Origin: 70-18 sp041691815
Lineage (GTDB): Bacteria > Pseudomonadota > Alphaproteobacteria > Acetobacterales > Acetobacteraceae
Direction: 5' to 3'
DNA length: 64,000 bases
Assembly (NCBI GenBank): GCA_041691815.1
Contig: JBEPTZ010000004.1
Span: forward strand, 1-64,000
Made by a program: the position numbers and the translations under genes
The notes under the pieces: generated by a model
What the model was told of the DNA's origin: nothing
The model's input: the letters and a program-made list of their open reading frames with translations, nothing else
The model's database searches: none
Part shown: positions 17,733 to 27,179 of the stretch, one piece after another
Position numbering within the stretch: the stretch's first letter is position 1
Layout: the number at the start of each line of letters is the position of its first letter

Positions 17733-18833
17733 ATGGCCAAAGCAAACGATGCCGAGCGCTATGCCGTTGCCACGCAGATGCAGCTCACCTGGTGGCGGTT
17801 TCGCCGGCACAAGCTGGCGATGGTCAGCCTGTTTATCGTGGCACTGTTCTATCTGCTGGCGGTCGGGGCGGATTTCCTGGCGGTGTCGGACCCGCATGAG
17901 GGCGATGCGCGCACCAGCTATATCGCGCCGCAGCCGATCCATCTGTTCGATGACGGGAGTTTCCGGCCGTATATCTACGGGTTGAAGGGGGTGCGCGACG
18001 TCAAGACCTTCAAGCTGATCTACACGGTGGATACCAGCCGCAAGGTGTATCTGGAGTTTTTCGGGCACGGCTATCGCTATTCGTTTTTCGGCATCGACAC
18101 CGACCGGCATCTGATGACGCTGCGCGACCCGCGGGTGACCGACGGCATCCATCTGCTCGGCACCGACCTGCTGGGGCGCGATCTGTGGTCGCGGCTGATG
18201 GTGGCGTCGAGGGTTTCGCTGACCATCGGGCTGGTGGGCGTGTCGATCTCGCTGGTGCTGGGGGTGTTGCTGGGCGGGATTTCGGCGATCCGCGGCGGCT
18301 GGGTGGACAACGTGATCCAGCGCGGGATCGAGGTGGTGCGCTCGCTGCCGACCATTCCGCTGTGGCTGGGGCTGGCGGCGGCGTTGCCGAACGACTGGAG
18401 TGTGACGCAGATCTATTTCGCCATCACCATCATCATCTCGCTGCTGGCCTGGACGGACCTGGCGCGGGTGGTGCGCGGCAAATTCCTCAGCCTGCGCGAG
18501 GAGGAGTTCGTGATGGCGGCCGAACTGGCCGGGGCCAGCCAGACGCGGATCATCTTCCATCACATGCTGCCGAGCTTCGCCAGCCATATCATCGCCGCGG
18601 TCAGCCTGGCGCTGCCGGCGATGATCATCAGCGAGACGTCGCTGTCGTTCCTCGGACTCGGGCTGCGGCCGCCGGCGATCAGCTGGGGGATTCTGTTGCA
18701 GGACGCGCAGAACATCCAGACGCTGGCGCTGGCGCCGTGGCTGCTGCTCTCGGCGGTGCCGGTGATCCTGGTGATCCTGGCGTTCAACTTCCTCGGCGAC
18801 GGCCTGCGCGACGCGGCAGACCCATATGGCTGA
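17733..18833 (+). CDS. ABC importer permease, DppC type with periplasmic insertion
   Basis: A 366-residue permease, roughly 75 residues longer than usual. After the first membrane segment (MVSLFIVALFYLLAVGADFLA) comes an extra periplasmic stretch from about residue 55 to 125, rich in aromatic residues. The usual core then resumes: HLLGTDLLGRDLWSRLM, an EAA loop near EFVMAAELAGASQTRIIFH, and LSFLGLGLRPPAISWG. Insertion-bearing DppC proteins pair with unusually large binding proteins, as here. The last 8 bases overlap the next ATPase gene. Confidence 0.92.
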   Translation: MAKANDAERYAVATQMQLTWWRFRRHKLAMVSLFIVALFYLLAVGADFLAVSDPHEGDARTSYIAPQPIHLFDDGSFRPYIYGLKGVRDVKTFKLIYTVDTSRKVYLEFFGHGYRYSFFGIDTDRHLMTLRDPRVTDGIHLLGTDLLGRDLWSRLMVASRVSLTIGLVGVSISLVLGVLLGGISAIRGGWVDNVIQRGIEVVRSLPTIPLWLGLAAALPNDWSVTQIYFAITIIISLLAWTDLARVVRGKFLSLREEEFVMAAELAGASQTRIIFHHMLPSFASHIIAAVSLALPAMIISETSLSFLGLGLRPPAISWGILLQDAQNIQTLALAPWLLLSAVPVILVILAFNFLGDGLRDAADPYG

Positions 18834-19833
18834 GCCGATCCTTTCGGTGCGTGGCCTGCACACCAGTTTCGGCGGCCGCGAGGGGCTGGTGCGCGCGGTG
18901 GACGGCGTGGATTTCGACGTGTTCGAGGGGCGTACCCTCGGCGTGGTCGGCGAGAGCGGCTGCGGCAAGAGCGTCACCGCGCGGTCGATCCTGGGCATCG
19001 TCGATCGGCCGGGGCGGGTGACCGCCGGGCAGATCTGGCTGCGTCCGGCCGATGGGGGTGCGCCGATCGACCTTGCCGCCCTGCCCGAGCCGGCGATGCG
19101 CAAAATTCGCGGCCCGGAGATCGCCCTGGTGTTCCAGGAGCCGATGGCCAGCTTCAGCCAGCACTACACCATCGGCAACCAGATCACCGAGGCGATCCTG
19201 CTGCACATGCGGCTCGACAAGCAGGCGGCGCGGGCCCGGGCGATCGAGTTGCTCGACATGGTGGGCGTGCCGCAGCCGGCGCGGCGGATCGACGAGTATC
19301 CGTTTCAGCTGTCCGGCGGGCTGCGCCAGCGGGTGATGATCGCACTGGCGCTGGCCTGCGACCCTCGGGTGCTGATCGCCGATGAGCCGACCACGGCGCT
19401 CGACGTCACCACCCAGGCGCAGATTCTCGATCTGCTGCGCAGTCTGCAGCAGCAGCGCGGGCTGGCGATCATCCTGATCACCCACGACATGGGGGTGATC
19501 GCCGAAATGGCCCATGATGTCGCGGTGATGTATCTCGGCCGGGCGGTGGAAACCGGGCCGGTGGACGACATCTTCAACCGGCCGCGGCATCCCTATACCC
19601 GCGCGCTGCTGCGCTCGATCCCGACCGTGATGGCCAGGCCGCGCACCAGGCTGCCAACCATCGAGGGTTCGATCCCACACCCGTTCAACCGGCCGCGCGG
19701 CTGCTCGTACCATCCGCGCTGCGTCGAAAAAATCGGCCCGGTGTGCGAAACCCACGAGCCGCCGCCGGTCGGCAGCAGCGACCGGCAGGTCCGCTGCTTC
19801 CTGCACGGCGGCATCCCGGACGATGCGGCATGA
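18826..19833 (+). CDS. ABC importer ATPase, DppD type
   Basis: A 335-residue oligopeptide-family nucleotide-binding protein. Walker [10 protein letters not shown] is near residue 45, Q-loop VFQEPMASF, signature [16 protein letters not shown], Walker [14 protein letters not shown]-loop ITHDMG. The C-terminal oligo_HPY region has the cysteine block RGCSYHPRC...CFLHGG, which in some family members binds an iron-sulfur cluster. It overlaps the permease by 8 bases and the next ATPase by 4 (ATGA). It works with the DppF-type protein as a heterodimer. Confidence 0.94.
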   Translation: MAEPILSVRGLHTSFGGREGLVRAVDGVDFDVFEGRTLGVVGESGCGKSVTARSILGIVDRPGRVTAGQIWLRPADGGAPIDLAALPEPAMRKIRGPEIALVFQEPMASFSQHYTIGNQITEAILLHMRLDKQAARARAIELLDMVGVPQPARRIDEYPFQLSGGLRQRVMIALALACDPRVLIADEPTTALDVTTQAQILDLLRSLQQQRGLAIILITHDMGVIAEMAHDVAVMYLGRAVETGPVDDIFNRPRHPYTRALLRSIPTVMARPRTRLPTIEGSIPHPFNRPRGCSYHPRCVEKIGPVCETHEPPPVGSSDRQVRCFLHGGIPDDAA

Positions 19834-20840
19834 CCGATATCATCCTGGACGTGCGCGGCCTGCAGAAGCACTTCCCGATCCGCCGTGGCCTGCTGCGGCG
19901 GCTGGTTGGGCAGGTGAAGGCGGTCGACGGGGTGAGCTTCGCCATTCGCCGCGGCGAGACGCTGGCGCTGGTCGGCGAGAGCGGCTGCGGCAAGACCACC
20001 ACCGCCCGCTGCATCCTGCGTGCCGTGCCGCCCAGCGCGGGCCAGGTGAACTTCACGCTGGACGGCCGCACCGTCGACCTCGCCGCCTTGCCGCGCCGCC
20101 AATTGCGGCCGCTGCGCCGGCATATGCAGATGGTGTTCCAGGACCCGTATTCCTCGCTAAACCCGCGCATGGTGGTGGGCGAAATCATCGGCGAGCCGCT
20201 GCTGATCAACGGCATGACCAACCGCGCCGAGCGTCGTGCCCGGATCATGGAGCTGATGGAACTGGTGCAACTGCCCGGCGCCTACTTCAACCGCTTCCCG
20301 CATGCGTTCAGCGGCGGCCAGCGGCAGCGCATCGGCATCGCCCGCGCGCTGGCGCTGAACCCCGGGCTGATCGTCGCCGATGAGCCGGTTTCGGCGCTGG
20401 ATGTCTCGGTGCAGGCGCAGATCTTGAACCTGATGCTGGACCTGCAGGATCGCCTCGGCCTCACCTACCTGTTCGTCGCCCACGACCTCAGCGTGGTGAA
20501 GCATGTCAGCGACCGTGTGGCAGTGATGTATGTCGGCCGTATCGTCGAACTGGCCGAAACCGAAACCCTGTACCGTCGCCCGCTGCATCCCTATACCGAG
20601 GCGCTGCTGTCCGCCGCCCCCACCCCGGTGCCCGGTGCCGCCAGCAGCCGCATCGTTCTGGAGCGCGAGATCGCCGACCCGGCCAACCCGCCGCCAGGCT
20701 GCCCGTTCCACCCGCGCTGCCGCTACGCGACCGAGCAGTGCCGCATAGAGGTGCCGCAGTTGCAAGAGATGGAGGCCGGGCGGTGGGTAAGTTGTCACCG
20801 GGCGGCGGAACTCACCCTTGCCGGAATCGGCGCGGGCTAG
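19830..20840 (+). CDS. ABC importer ATPase, DppF type
   Basis: A 336-residue ATPase partner. The ATG at 19830 (ATGA overlap with the preceding gene) is chosen over an upstream in-frame start. Typical DppF N-terminus: [15 protein letters not shown], then VKAVDGVSF. Walker [11 protein letters not shown]-loop [14 protein letters not shown], signature [15 protein letters not shown], Walker [18 protein letters not shown]-loop VAHDLSVV. The C-terminus has the [14 protein letters not shown] cysteine block. It is the last gene of the second importer operon. Confidence 0.94.
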   Translation: MTDIILDVRGLQKHFPIRRGLLRRLVGQVKAVDGVSFAIRRGETLALVGESGCGKTTTARCILRAVPPSAGQVNFTLDGRTVDLAALPRRQLRPLRRHMQMVFQDPYSSLNPRMVVGEIIGEPLLINGMTNRAERRARIMELMELVQLPGAYFNRFPHAFSGGQRQRIGIARALALNPGLIVADEPVSALDVSVQAQILNLMLDLQDRLGLTYLFVAHDLSVVKHVSDRVAVMYVGRIVELAETETLYRRPLHPYTEALLSAAPTPVPGAASSRIVLEREIADPANPPPGCPFHPRCRYATEQCRIEVPQLQEMEAGRWVSCHRAAELTLAGIGAG

Positions 20841-20911
20841 CGGCGGGTTGCATCGGGAGCGGGCGGTCGATGCAGCAAGAGCCCGGTGAATGAAGTAACG
20901 GCCGGGACGGC

Positions 20912-21793
20912 ATGACGCGCAACCCAACCATCCTGCTGATCCACAACGCGGCCGCCGGACGCGGGCGGCGCGGCCGCGTCGCTGCCGTGGTGGGCTGCCT
21001 CGAACAGCGCGGATTCCGGGTGACGGTGCGGGCGACCGAGCGGCCGGGGCACGCCCAGCAGATCGCCGCCGAAGCCGCCGGACTGGACCTCATCATCGCC
21101 GCCGGTGGCGACGGCACGGTCAACGAGATCGTCGAGGGCCTGGGCGCCAACGCGCCGAGCCTTGCGGTTCTGCCGCTCGGCACCGCGAACGTGCTGGCGG
21201 CGGAGCTGGGTCTGACCGACGACCCGGAACGCTTCGCCGATGCGGTTGCCGCCGGCCGCACCGTCGCTGCCTGGCCCGGCGAGGTGAACGGACGGAGCTT
21301 CATGCTGATGGCCAGCGTCGGCTTTGACGCCGAGGTGGTGGCGGCCGTCACCCCGGCGCAGAAGCATCTGCTGGGCAAGGCGGCCTATCTGCTGGCGGCG
21401 TTGCGGCTGTGGCTGGCCGGGCGGCAGACCGCATTGCGGGTCACCATCGATGGCGCAGCCTATCCGGCCGCCGGCGTGGTGGTCAGCAAAAGCCGCTTCT
21501 ATGGCGGCCGCTTCGTCTTGGCGCCGCAGGCCGGCATCGCCGTGCCGCGGCTGTTCGCGGTGCTGATGCCGGGCGGGCGGCGGCGGGATCGGCTGCGTTA
21601 CGCCTGGGCGATGCTGCATGGGCGGCTGCACCTGCAGCCGGATGTGCGGGTGATTGCGGCTGAGGAAGTGCGCGTGACAGCGGACGACCCGGCGCCGGTG
21701 CAGGTGGATGGCGATATTCGCGGCAACACGCCGGCCGTTATCCGGGTGGGACAGCGGCCGGTGCGGTTGATTGTCGATCAGGCAAGCAAGTAG
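20912..21793 (+). CDS. YegS/diacylglycerol-kinase-like lipid kinase
   Basis: A 293-residue member of the DAGK catalytic family. The N-terminal NTP-binding fold starts ILLIHNAAAGRGRRGRV; the hallmark GGDGTVNEIVEGL is at about residue 66, followed by LAVLPLGTANVLA. The C-terminal beta domain ends with VQVDGDIRG. The family phosphorylates diacylglycerol, sphingosine-like or related lipids; the substrate here is not known. It stands alone between the importer operon and the convergent glycosyltransferases. The last base of its TAG stop is the first base of a family A repeat. Confidence 0.88.
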   Translation: MTRNPTILLIHNAAAGRGRRGRVAAVVGCLEQRGFRVTVRATERPGHAQQIAAEAAGLDLIIAAGGDGTVNEIVEGLGANAPSLAVLPLGTANVLAAELGLTDDPERFADAVAAGRTVAAWPGEVNGRSFMLMASVGFDAEVVAAVTPAQKHLLGKAAYLLAALRLWLAGRQTALRVTIDGAAYPAAGVVVSKSRFYGGRFVLAPQAGIAVPRLFAVLMPGGRRRDRLRYAWAMLHGRLHLQPDVRVIAAEEVRVTADDPAPVQVDGDIRGNTPAVIRVGQRPVRLIVDQASK

Positions 21794-21914
21794 TTCTTTT
21801 TTGAAAAAAAGAACCAAAAAACTTCTATCCGCCTTGCAATATTGGAGTGCGGGAGACTGAGTACACTCCAACGGATGAAAAGTTTTTTTGCTTCTTTTTG
21901 TTCACAAAAAGAAG
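21793..21914. repeat. 122-bp AT-rich structured element, family A copy 2
   Basis: Occupies almost all the space between the convergent lipid kinase (stop 21791-21793) and glycosyltransferase (stop at 21931). Left end hairpin GTTCTTTTTTG/AAAAAAAGAAC; right end hairpin CTTCTTTTTGT/ACAAAAAGAAG (21891-21914). Inner arms AAAACTTCTATCCG and CGGATGAAAAGTTTT are complementary. A central hairpin TTGGAGTG/CACTCCAA sits between them. Could terminate both transcripts. Confidence 0.87.
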
Positions 21915-21930
21915 ATTCTGTTTGCCCTGC

Positions 21931-23001
21931 CTACTCCGCCGCGATCTGCACTCCGCGGCGCTGATCGATCAGCCGCTGGTAGATATCGACGTAATCCTGC
22001 GCCATCCGCTTCGCGGTGAAGCGCTGGTCGAACTCGGCGCGGATCTTGGTGCGGTCCAGTTCGCCCAGCCGGCCGCAGGCGGCGATTGCCTCCTCGACGT
22101 TCTCGACGATGAAGCCGGTGACGCCGTCATGCATCACTTCCGGCACGCTGCCGCGCCGCATGGCGATCACCGGGGTGCCGCAGCCGATGCTCTCGATCAT
22201 CACCAGGCCGAACGGTTCCGGCCAGTCGATCATGAACATCGTCGCGGTGGCGCGGCCGAGGAAGTCCGGCTTCTGCTCGTCGTTGATCTCGCCGATGAAG
22301 TCGACATTGGCGAATTTCAGCAGCGGCTCGACCGATTGCTTGAAGTATTCGGCGTCGACCTTGTCCACCTTGGCCGCCACCTTCAGCCGCATGTTGCAGG
22401 CCGCCGCCACCTGGATCGCCCGCTCGATGCCCTTTTCCGGGCAGATGCGGCCGAGGAAGGCGAAATACGGCCCCTTCTCGTCGCCCTGGCCGGCGCCTTC
22501 CGGCACCCGCAGCGTGGTGGGGTTCATGCCGTGCAGCACGGTGCCGACCCAGCCGAGATCGGCCACCGGCTTGCGTTGCGAGTCGGAGATCGAGACCACC
22601 GGCAGGTCGGGGAACATGCGGTAGACGGCGGCGAATTCCGGCAGATCCAGCCTTCCATGCAGCGTGGTGACGAACGGCACCGGCTGGCGGCTGAACAGCG
22701 AGTTGGGGAAATAGTCGATATGGAAGTGCAGCACGTCGAAGTTGTGCGCGCGGCGATAGACGTATTCCAGCATCAGCTGGTAGGTCGCCACCCAGTCGCG
22801 AATATCCGGGTCCAGCCGCAGCGCGCGCGGCCAGGGCGGGTCGAGCTTCGCCGAGGTGACGGAATCGCCGCTGGCAAACAGCGTCACGTCGTGCCCCAGC
22901 TCCACCAGCGACTCGGTGAGGGTATGGACGACACGCTCGGAGCCGCCATACAGCTTGGGCGGCACCGCTTCGAACAACGGCGCGATCTGGGCGATACGCA
23001 T
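21931..23001 (-). CDS. GT4-family glycosyltransferase (paralogue 1)
   Basis: A 356-residue cytoplasmic GT-B glycosyltransferase. It begins MRIAQIAPLFEAVPPKLYGG, with the GG loop typical of GT4 donor/acceptor sites. The C-terminal donor-binding half has FLGRICPEKG near residue 185 and the EX7E-type motif EPFGLVMIESIGCGTPVIAMRRGSVPEV near residue 260. The fold transfers a sugar from a nucleotide-sugar donor; donor and acceptor are unknown. It lies directly downstream of a close paralogue with the same N-terminus (101 bases apart), so the pair arose by tandem duplication. Confidence 0.9.
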   Translation of the reverse strand: MRIAQIAPLFEAVPPKLYGGSERVVHTLTESLVELGHDVTLFASGDSVTSAKLDPPWPRALRLDPDIRDWVATYQLMLEYVYRRAHNFDVLHFHIDYFPNSLFSRQPVPFVTTLHGRLDLPEFAAVYRMFPDLPVVSISDSQRKPVADLGWVGTVLHGMNPTTLRVPEGAGQGDEKGPYFAFLGRICPEKGIERAIQVAAACNMRLKVAAKVDKVDAEYFKQSVEPLLKFANVDFIGEINDEQKPDFLGRATATMFMIDWPEPFGLVMIESIGCGTPVIAMRRGSVPEVMHDGVTGFIVENVEEAIAACGRLGELDRTKIRAEFDQRFTAKRMAQDYVDIYQRLIDQRRGVQIAAE

Positions 23002-23083
23002 CTTGGGCCTCTTGCGGCGATATGTGGGGAAGGCAGTAGCGTTCAGATAAGCTGTGATGGTGGCGAAATCACGGCGCCCCGAT

Positions 23084-23106
23084 TGGTTCAGTCATGGGTG
23101 GTTCAG
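23084..23106. repeat. Short stop-spanning duplication at end of GT4 paralogue 2
   Basis: TGGTTCAG occurs at 23084-23091 and again at 23099-23106, a period of 15 bases. The second copy contains the complement of the TGA stop of the minus-strand gene (23103-23105). In gene sense CTGAACC is repeated in frame, giving a second TGA 15 bases on. Confidence 0.55.
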
Positions 23107-24191
23107 CCACCGGTGCCGGTCAGTTCAGCCTCCACCAGCCGCAGGTTGGCCGCCGGCGCACGGGCGCCGATCAGCTTCTGGTACAGCGCCACGTAATCCT
23201 CGGCCATGCGCCGCGCGGTCCAGCGGCTGTCGAAGCGGGCGCGCACCGCGGCGCGATCCAGTTCGCCGAGGCGGGCGCAGGCGGCGACCGCACCGGCCAC
23301 GTCGTCGACGATGAAGCCGGTCAGGCCGTCTTCCACCACTTCGGGCACCGAGCCGCGGCGGAAGGCGATCACCGGGCAGCCGCAGGCCATCGCCTCGATC
23401 ATCACCAGGCCGAACGGTTCCGGCCAGTCGATCGGGAACAGCAGCGCCCGGGCGCCGGACAGGAAGGCCGGCTTCTCGCGGTCGCTGATCTCGCCGATGA
23501 ACTCCACATTGTCGCCGGCCAGCAGCGGGGCGACCACCTGCTCATAATACAGCACGTCCTCCTCACCGATCTTGGCCGCCACCTTCAGCTTCATCCCGGC
23601 GGCCGCGGCGATGCGGATGGCGTCGACGATGCCTTTTTCCGGCGAGATGCGGCCGAGGAAGGCGAAATACGGCTGTTCCGCCGGCACCGGCACCGGGCGC
23701 AGCGCGTCGGCCGGCATGCCGTGCAGCACCGTGCCGAGCCAGCCGAGCGCCGGCATCGGCTGGCGCTGGCGGTCGGAGATCGAGACCAGATTGACGCCGG
23801 GAAACAGGCCGTAGACGCCCTCCACCCAGTCCTGGTCGAGCCGGCCATGCAGGGTGGTCAGGAACGGCGTGTCCTGGCGGGTGAACACCGAGAACGGGTG
23901 GAAGTCGATATGGAAATGCAGCACGTCGAATTCATCCGCGCGGCGCGCCACCAGTTCGATCAGCCTTGCGTACGGCGCATTGTTCTTCTCGAAATTGCGG
24001 GTCCAGCGCTCGGCCTCGGCACGCACCGGCACCAGCGTGCCGGCGGTGACGCTGTCGCCGGTGGCGAACAGGGTAACCTCGTGGCCCATCGCCACCAGTT
24101 CCTCGGTCAGCCAATGCACCACGCGCTCGGTGCCGCCGTAGCGCAGCGGCGGCACGGCTTCGAACAGCGGTGCAATCTGGGCAATACGCAT
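23103..24191 (-). CDS. GT4-family glycosyltransferase (paralogue 2)
   Basis: A 362-residue GT-B protein closely similar to the preceding paralogue. Start at the ATG at 24191 (MRIAQIAPLFEAVPPLRYGG); the open frame continues far upstream but only as a shadow of the divergent ABC exporter. Family motifs: VLHFHIDFHPFSVF, FLGRISPEKG near residue 190, EPFGLVMIEAMACGCPVIAFRRGSVPEV near residue 265. Divergence between the paralogues is spread over the whole length with motifs intact, so both are probably active. The promoter region is shared with the divergently read ABC exporter (24192-24386). Confidence 0.9.
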   Translation of the reverse strand: MRIAQIAPLFEAVPPLRYGGTERVVHWLTEELVAMGHEVTLFATGDSVTAGTLVPVRAEAERWTRNFEKNNAPYARLIELVARRADEFDVLHFHIDFHPFSVFTRQDTPFLTTLHGRLDQDWVEGVYGLFPGVNLVSISDRQRQPMPALGWLGTVLHGMPADALRPVPVPAEQPYFAFLGRISPEKGIVDAIRIAAAAGMKLKVAAKIGEEDVLYYEQVVAPLLAGDNVEFIGEISDREKPAFLSGARALLFPIDWPEPFGLVMIEAMACGCPVIAFRRGSVPEVVEDGLTGFIVDDVAGAVAACARLGELDRAAVRARFDSRWTARRMAEDYVALYQKLIGARAPAANLRLVEAELTGTGG

Positions 24192-24386
24192 GGGGAGCGG
24201 AACCTTCTCGGCGACGAAATCAGGCGTATGGCGCGGCGTGCACCGAAATTGTGGCGCAATGACGGTGATGACCCTGGTATGCAAAAATTCTCTTCCGGAT
24301 TCGAATTCCAGGCACCGGTTTCGCCCAATTTGGGCCGCAATGCGGCAATACGACTCAGACCTATGTATACCGGGACATCGACCCAC
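24192..24386. other. Divergent promoter region, GT4 / ABC exporter
   Basis: This 195-base gap between divergent starts is visibly less GC-rich than its flanks (for example TATGCAAAAATTCTC near 24280 and CGCAATGCGGCAATACGACTC near 24340). It must hold promoters for both directions. I see no clear operator palindrome, and no exact -35/-10 pair that I would assign. Confidence 0.45.
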
Positions 24387-26159
24387 ATGCGCGCCGCGAT
24401 CACCAGCTACCAGGGACGTCCGCTGGCCTTCCTGGCGCACTACGTGGCGCGGCATCGGCTGGCGCACGGCATCGTGCTGGGCTCGGTCGCGCTGGCGGTC
24501 ATTGCCTCGGTCTGCACCCAGTACGGGCTGAAATGGCTGATCGACGTGGTCGCCCGTGGGCCGCAGGTCGGCGGGCACGAGGTCTGGCTGGCGTTCGTCT
24601 TCCTCTGCGTGCTGATCGGCACCGACAACTTCATGTGGCGGATCGGCGGCTGGATCGCCGCCCATGTGTTCGTGCGGGTGACCGGCGATATCCGCAGCGA
24701 CCTGTTCGTGCATCTGGCCGGCCATGCCCCCGGCTATTTCGCCGAGCGCATGCCTGGCACGCTGGCCAGTCGCATCACCGCCACCTCGAATGCGGTGTTC
24801 CAGACCGAGAACACCCTGTCGTGGAACACCATCCCGCCCTGCCTCGCGGTGCTGGTGGCGATCGTGCTGATCGCCACGGTCAACCCGATGATGGCGGTCT
24901 CGCTGGCGGTGGTGGCGGTGCTGATGGCCGCCGTGGTGTTCCGGCTGGCGGCGCGCGGCACGCCGCTGCACCGGGATTTCGCCACCAAGGCGGCCGGCGT
25001 CGACGGCCAGCTGGTCGATGTGATCTCCAACATGCATGTGGTCCGCGCGTTCGGCGCCACCTGGCGCGAGCATGCCCGGATCAACGGCACCATCGACACC
25101 GAGATGACCGCCCGCCGCCGCAGCCTGCTCTATTTAGAGAAGTTGCGGCTGCTGCATGCGGTGATGACCGCGTTCATCACCGCCGGCCTGCTCGCCTGGG
25201 CGGTGGTGATGTGGCAGCACGGCCAGGCCAGCGCCGGCGATGTGGTGCTGATCTGCTCGCTGGGCTTCACCATCCTGCATGGCACCCGTGACCTGGCGGT
25301 GGCGCTGGTCGACGTCACCCAGTACGTCGCCCGGCTGGACGAGGCGATCGCCTCGCTGCTGACCCCGCACGACCTGCCGGACGCCCCCACCGCCCGCCCG
25401 GCGCAGCCCGGCCCCGGCCGCGTGGTGTTCGAGGGCGTGCGTTTCGCCTATCCGTCGCGCGCTTCGGTGCTGAACGAACTGAATCTGGTGATCGAACCCG
25501 GCCAGCGGGTCGGGCTGGTTGGCGCCTCCGGAGCCGGCAAGTCCACCGTTCTGGCGCTGCTGCAGCGGTTCTACGACCCGCAGGGCGGCCGCATCCTGAT
25601 CGATGGGCAGGATCTGCGGCAGGTCACCCAGGAGAGCCTGCGTCAGGCGATGGCGGTGGTGCCGCAGGATATCAGCCTGTTCCACCGCACCGTGATGGAG
25701 AATATCCGCTACGCCCGGCCGGACGCCAGCGAGGACGAGGTGCTGGCCGCCGCCTCCATCGCCCGCATCCGCGATGTGATCGAGCAACTGCCGGAGGGGT
25801 TCCAGACCATGGTCGGCGACCGTGGCGTGAAGCTTTCCGGCGGCCAGCGGCAGCGGCTGGCGATCGCCCGCGCGCTGCTGAAGAACGCCCCGGTGCTGCT
25901 GCTGGACGAGGCCACCAGCGCGCTGGACAGCGAGTCCGAATACGCCATCCAGGAGGCGCTGAACCGGCTGATGCAGGGCCGCACGGTGATCGCCATCGCC
26001 CACCGCCTCTCCACGCTGCAGAATTTCGACCGCATCGTGGTGATGGACAAGGGCTGCGTGATCGATGATGGCAGCCCGGCCGAACTGGCTTCCCGCCCCG
26101 GCCCGTATCGCGACCTGCTGCGCAAGCAGTCAATGGCGCCGCTGTCCCAGGCTGCCTGA
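24387..26159 (+). CDS. ABC exporter, fused membrane and ATPase domains
   Basis: A 590-residue half-transporter of the MsbA/ATM type. Start placed at the ATG at 24387; an in-frame ATG at 24363 is possible, and the much longer upstream frame is shadow of the divergent glycosyltransferase. Residues 1-320 form the six-segment exporter domain (VARGPQ...IGGWIAAHVFVRVTGDIRSDLF, HAPGYFAERMPGTLASRI). The ATPase domain has Walker A VGASGAGKSTVLALLQ, signature [16 protein letters not shown], Walker B VLLLDEATSALDSESE and H-loop IAHRLSTL. It probably exports a lipid or glycolipid, given the divergent glycosyltransferases, but the substrate is unproven. Confidence 0.92.
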   Translation: MRAAITSYQGRPLAFLAHYVARHRLAHGIVLGSVALAVIASVCTQYGLKWLIDVVARGPQVGGHEVWLAFVFLCVLIGTDNFMWRIGGWIAAHVFVRVTGDIRSDLFVHLAGHAPGYFAERMPGTLASRITATSNAVFQTENTLSWNTIPPCLAVLVAIVLIATVNPMMAVSLAVVAVLMAAVVFRLAARGTPLHRDFATKAAGVDGQLVDVISNMHVVRAFGATWREHARINGTIDTEMTARRRSLLYLEKLRLLHAVMTAFITAGLLAWAVVMWQHGQASAGDVVLICSLGFTILHGTRDLAVALVDVTQYVARLDEAIASLLTPHDLPDAPTARPAQPGPGRVVFEGVRFAYPSRASVLNELNLVIEPGQRVGLVGASGAGKSTVLALLQRFYDPQGGRILIDGQDLRQVTQESLRQAMAVVPQDISLFHRTVMENIRYARPDASEDEVLAAASIARIRDVIEQLPEGFQTMVGDRGVKLSGGQRQRLAIARALLKNAPVLLLDEATSALDSESEYAIQEALNRLMQGRTVIAIAHRLSTLQNFDRIVVMDKGCVIDDGSPAELASRPGPYRDLLRKQSMAPLSQAA

Positions 26160-26164
26160 TACCG

Positions 26165-26518
26165 TTACCGGGTGACGTGCGCCGACACCGCCAGCCATTT
26201 GCCGCCGCGCCTGGCCCAGACATCGGTGTAGCGCCCATGCCGCTGCTCGCCGGTCGCGGTGGCGTAACTGGTGCGGGCATGGATGATCGCCATGTCGCCG
26301 TGCATTCGAATGCGCAGGTCGTCGATCGACAGCCCGCTGATGGTCACTTTCTTCGCCGTCTGGGCCAGAAATTGCGCCCGATCGAGCAGGTTTCCGTCCG
26401 GATTCGAGCATAAAAAATCCTCCGCGAGGATCTCCTCGAAGCGTTTCACGTCGCCGTGCTGCACCGAGTGGATGTAGTCCTCGTTCAGTGCGGTCAACTG
26501 CTCCAGATCGTCGGCCAT
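26165..26518 (-). CDS. SnoaL-like / DUF4440 NTF2-fold protein
   Basis: A 117-residue protein of the NTF2-like superfamily. The pattern LTALNEDYIHSVQHGDVKRFEEILAEDFLC, then HGDMAIIHARTSYAT and a C-terminal RYTDVWARRGGKWLAVSAH, is the usual DUF4440/SnoaL layout. GGAGG lies just before the ATG at 26518. Such proteins are small cone-shaped folds with diverse or no catalysis; no function can be assigned. It is convergent with the ABC exporter (6 bases between stops) and lies behind the MAPEG gene on the same strand. Confidence 0.8.
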   Translation of the reverse strand: MADDLEQLTALNEDYIHSVQHGDVKRFEEILAEDFLCSNPDGNLLDRAQFLAQTAKKVTISGLSIDDLRIRMHGDMAIIHARTSYATATGEQRHGRYTDVWARRGGKWLAVSAHVTR

Positions 26519-26534
26519 CGCGTCCTCCCGGTTT

Positions 26535-27038
26535 TCAATGCAGCCATTTCCACGCCGCCGCCAGCAGCGTCGCCGCCACGACCGCCATGGTCGCCGCCAT
26601 GCCCGGCGCGCGGGCCATCGGCGCCAACAGATAGCCGGCCCAGAACACCAGCCGCGCCAGCGCGAACACCGCCGCCGCCGCCAGCACCGCCGGCATCTGC
26701 GCCCCCGGCACCGCGGCTGCCAGGGCCAGCAAGGCCGGCACGAAAATCAGCGTCTGCTCGACGGTGTTGCTGATAACCCGCTGGTTGACCAGCAAAAACC
26801 GGCTGTCCCGCCCGGCTAGCGGATCGAACGCGGCGACCAGGAACCGCCCGGCCATCTGCGCCGCCACCATCGCCGCCAGCACGAAGCAGGCCGGCAGCAG
26901 CCAGGCAGCGCCCAGGCCCAGCCGCACCGCCATGCTCGCCATCTCGGCATTCACCGGAATGAGCGGCAGCAGCGCCCGCCAGACCAGAAAGGCGATGATG
27001 ATCCCGCAGGCCGCGAGCAGCAGGGACAGGCCACGCAT
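26535..27038 (-). CDS. MAPEG-family membrane protein
   Basis: A 167-residue integral membrane protein with four hydrophobic segments. The family block FLLVNQRVISNTVEQTLIF, around residues 80-98, marks the MAPEG superfamily (membrane-associated proteins in eicosanoid and glutathione metabolism). Bacterial members are mostly uncharacterised; some use glutathione. GGGAG lies upstream of the ATG at 27038. It precedes the SnoaL-like gene with a 16-base gap and probably shares its transcript. Confidence 0.83.
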   Translation of the reverse strand: MRGLSLLLAACGIIIAFLVWRALLPLIPVNAEMASMAVRLGLGAAWLLPACFVLAAMVAAQMAGRFLVAAFDPLAGRDSRFLLVNQRVISNTVEQTLIFVPALLALAAAVPGAQMPAVLAAAAVFALARLVFWAGYLLAPMARAPGMAATMAVVAATLLAAAWKWLH

Positions 27039-27054
27039 CGAAGACTCCCAGAAT

Positions 27055-27176
27055 GTTCTTTTTTGAAAAAAAGAACCAAAAAACTTTTATCCGCCTTGGA
27101 GCAGCTGAGCGCGGGAGAGTCCGTACACTCCAATGGATAGAAAGTTTTTTTGCTTCTTTTTGTTCACAAAAAGAAG
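27055..27176. repeat. 122-bp AT-rich structured element, family A copy 3
   Basis: Lies between the MAPEG start and the accA stop, both minus strand, ending three bases before the accA TAA. Left end hairpin GTTCTTTTTTG/AAAAAAAGAAC (27055-27076); right end hairpin CTTCTTTTTGT/ACAAAAAGAAG (27153-27176). Inner arms CAAAAAACTTTTATCC and GGATAGAAAGTTTTTTTG pair with one bulge. The centre varies from copy 2 but keeps GTACACTCCAA. Confidence 0.87.
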
Positions 27177-27179
27177 ACC

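Noticed and set aside
23094..24386. N-terminal extension of the ABC exporter to 1021 residues
   Set aside because: The extension lies opposite the glycosyltransferase gene and has no conserved features; the exporter starts normally near 24387.
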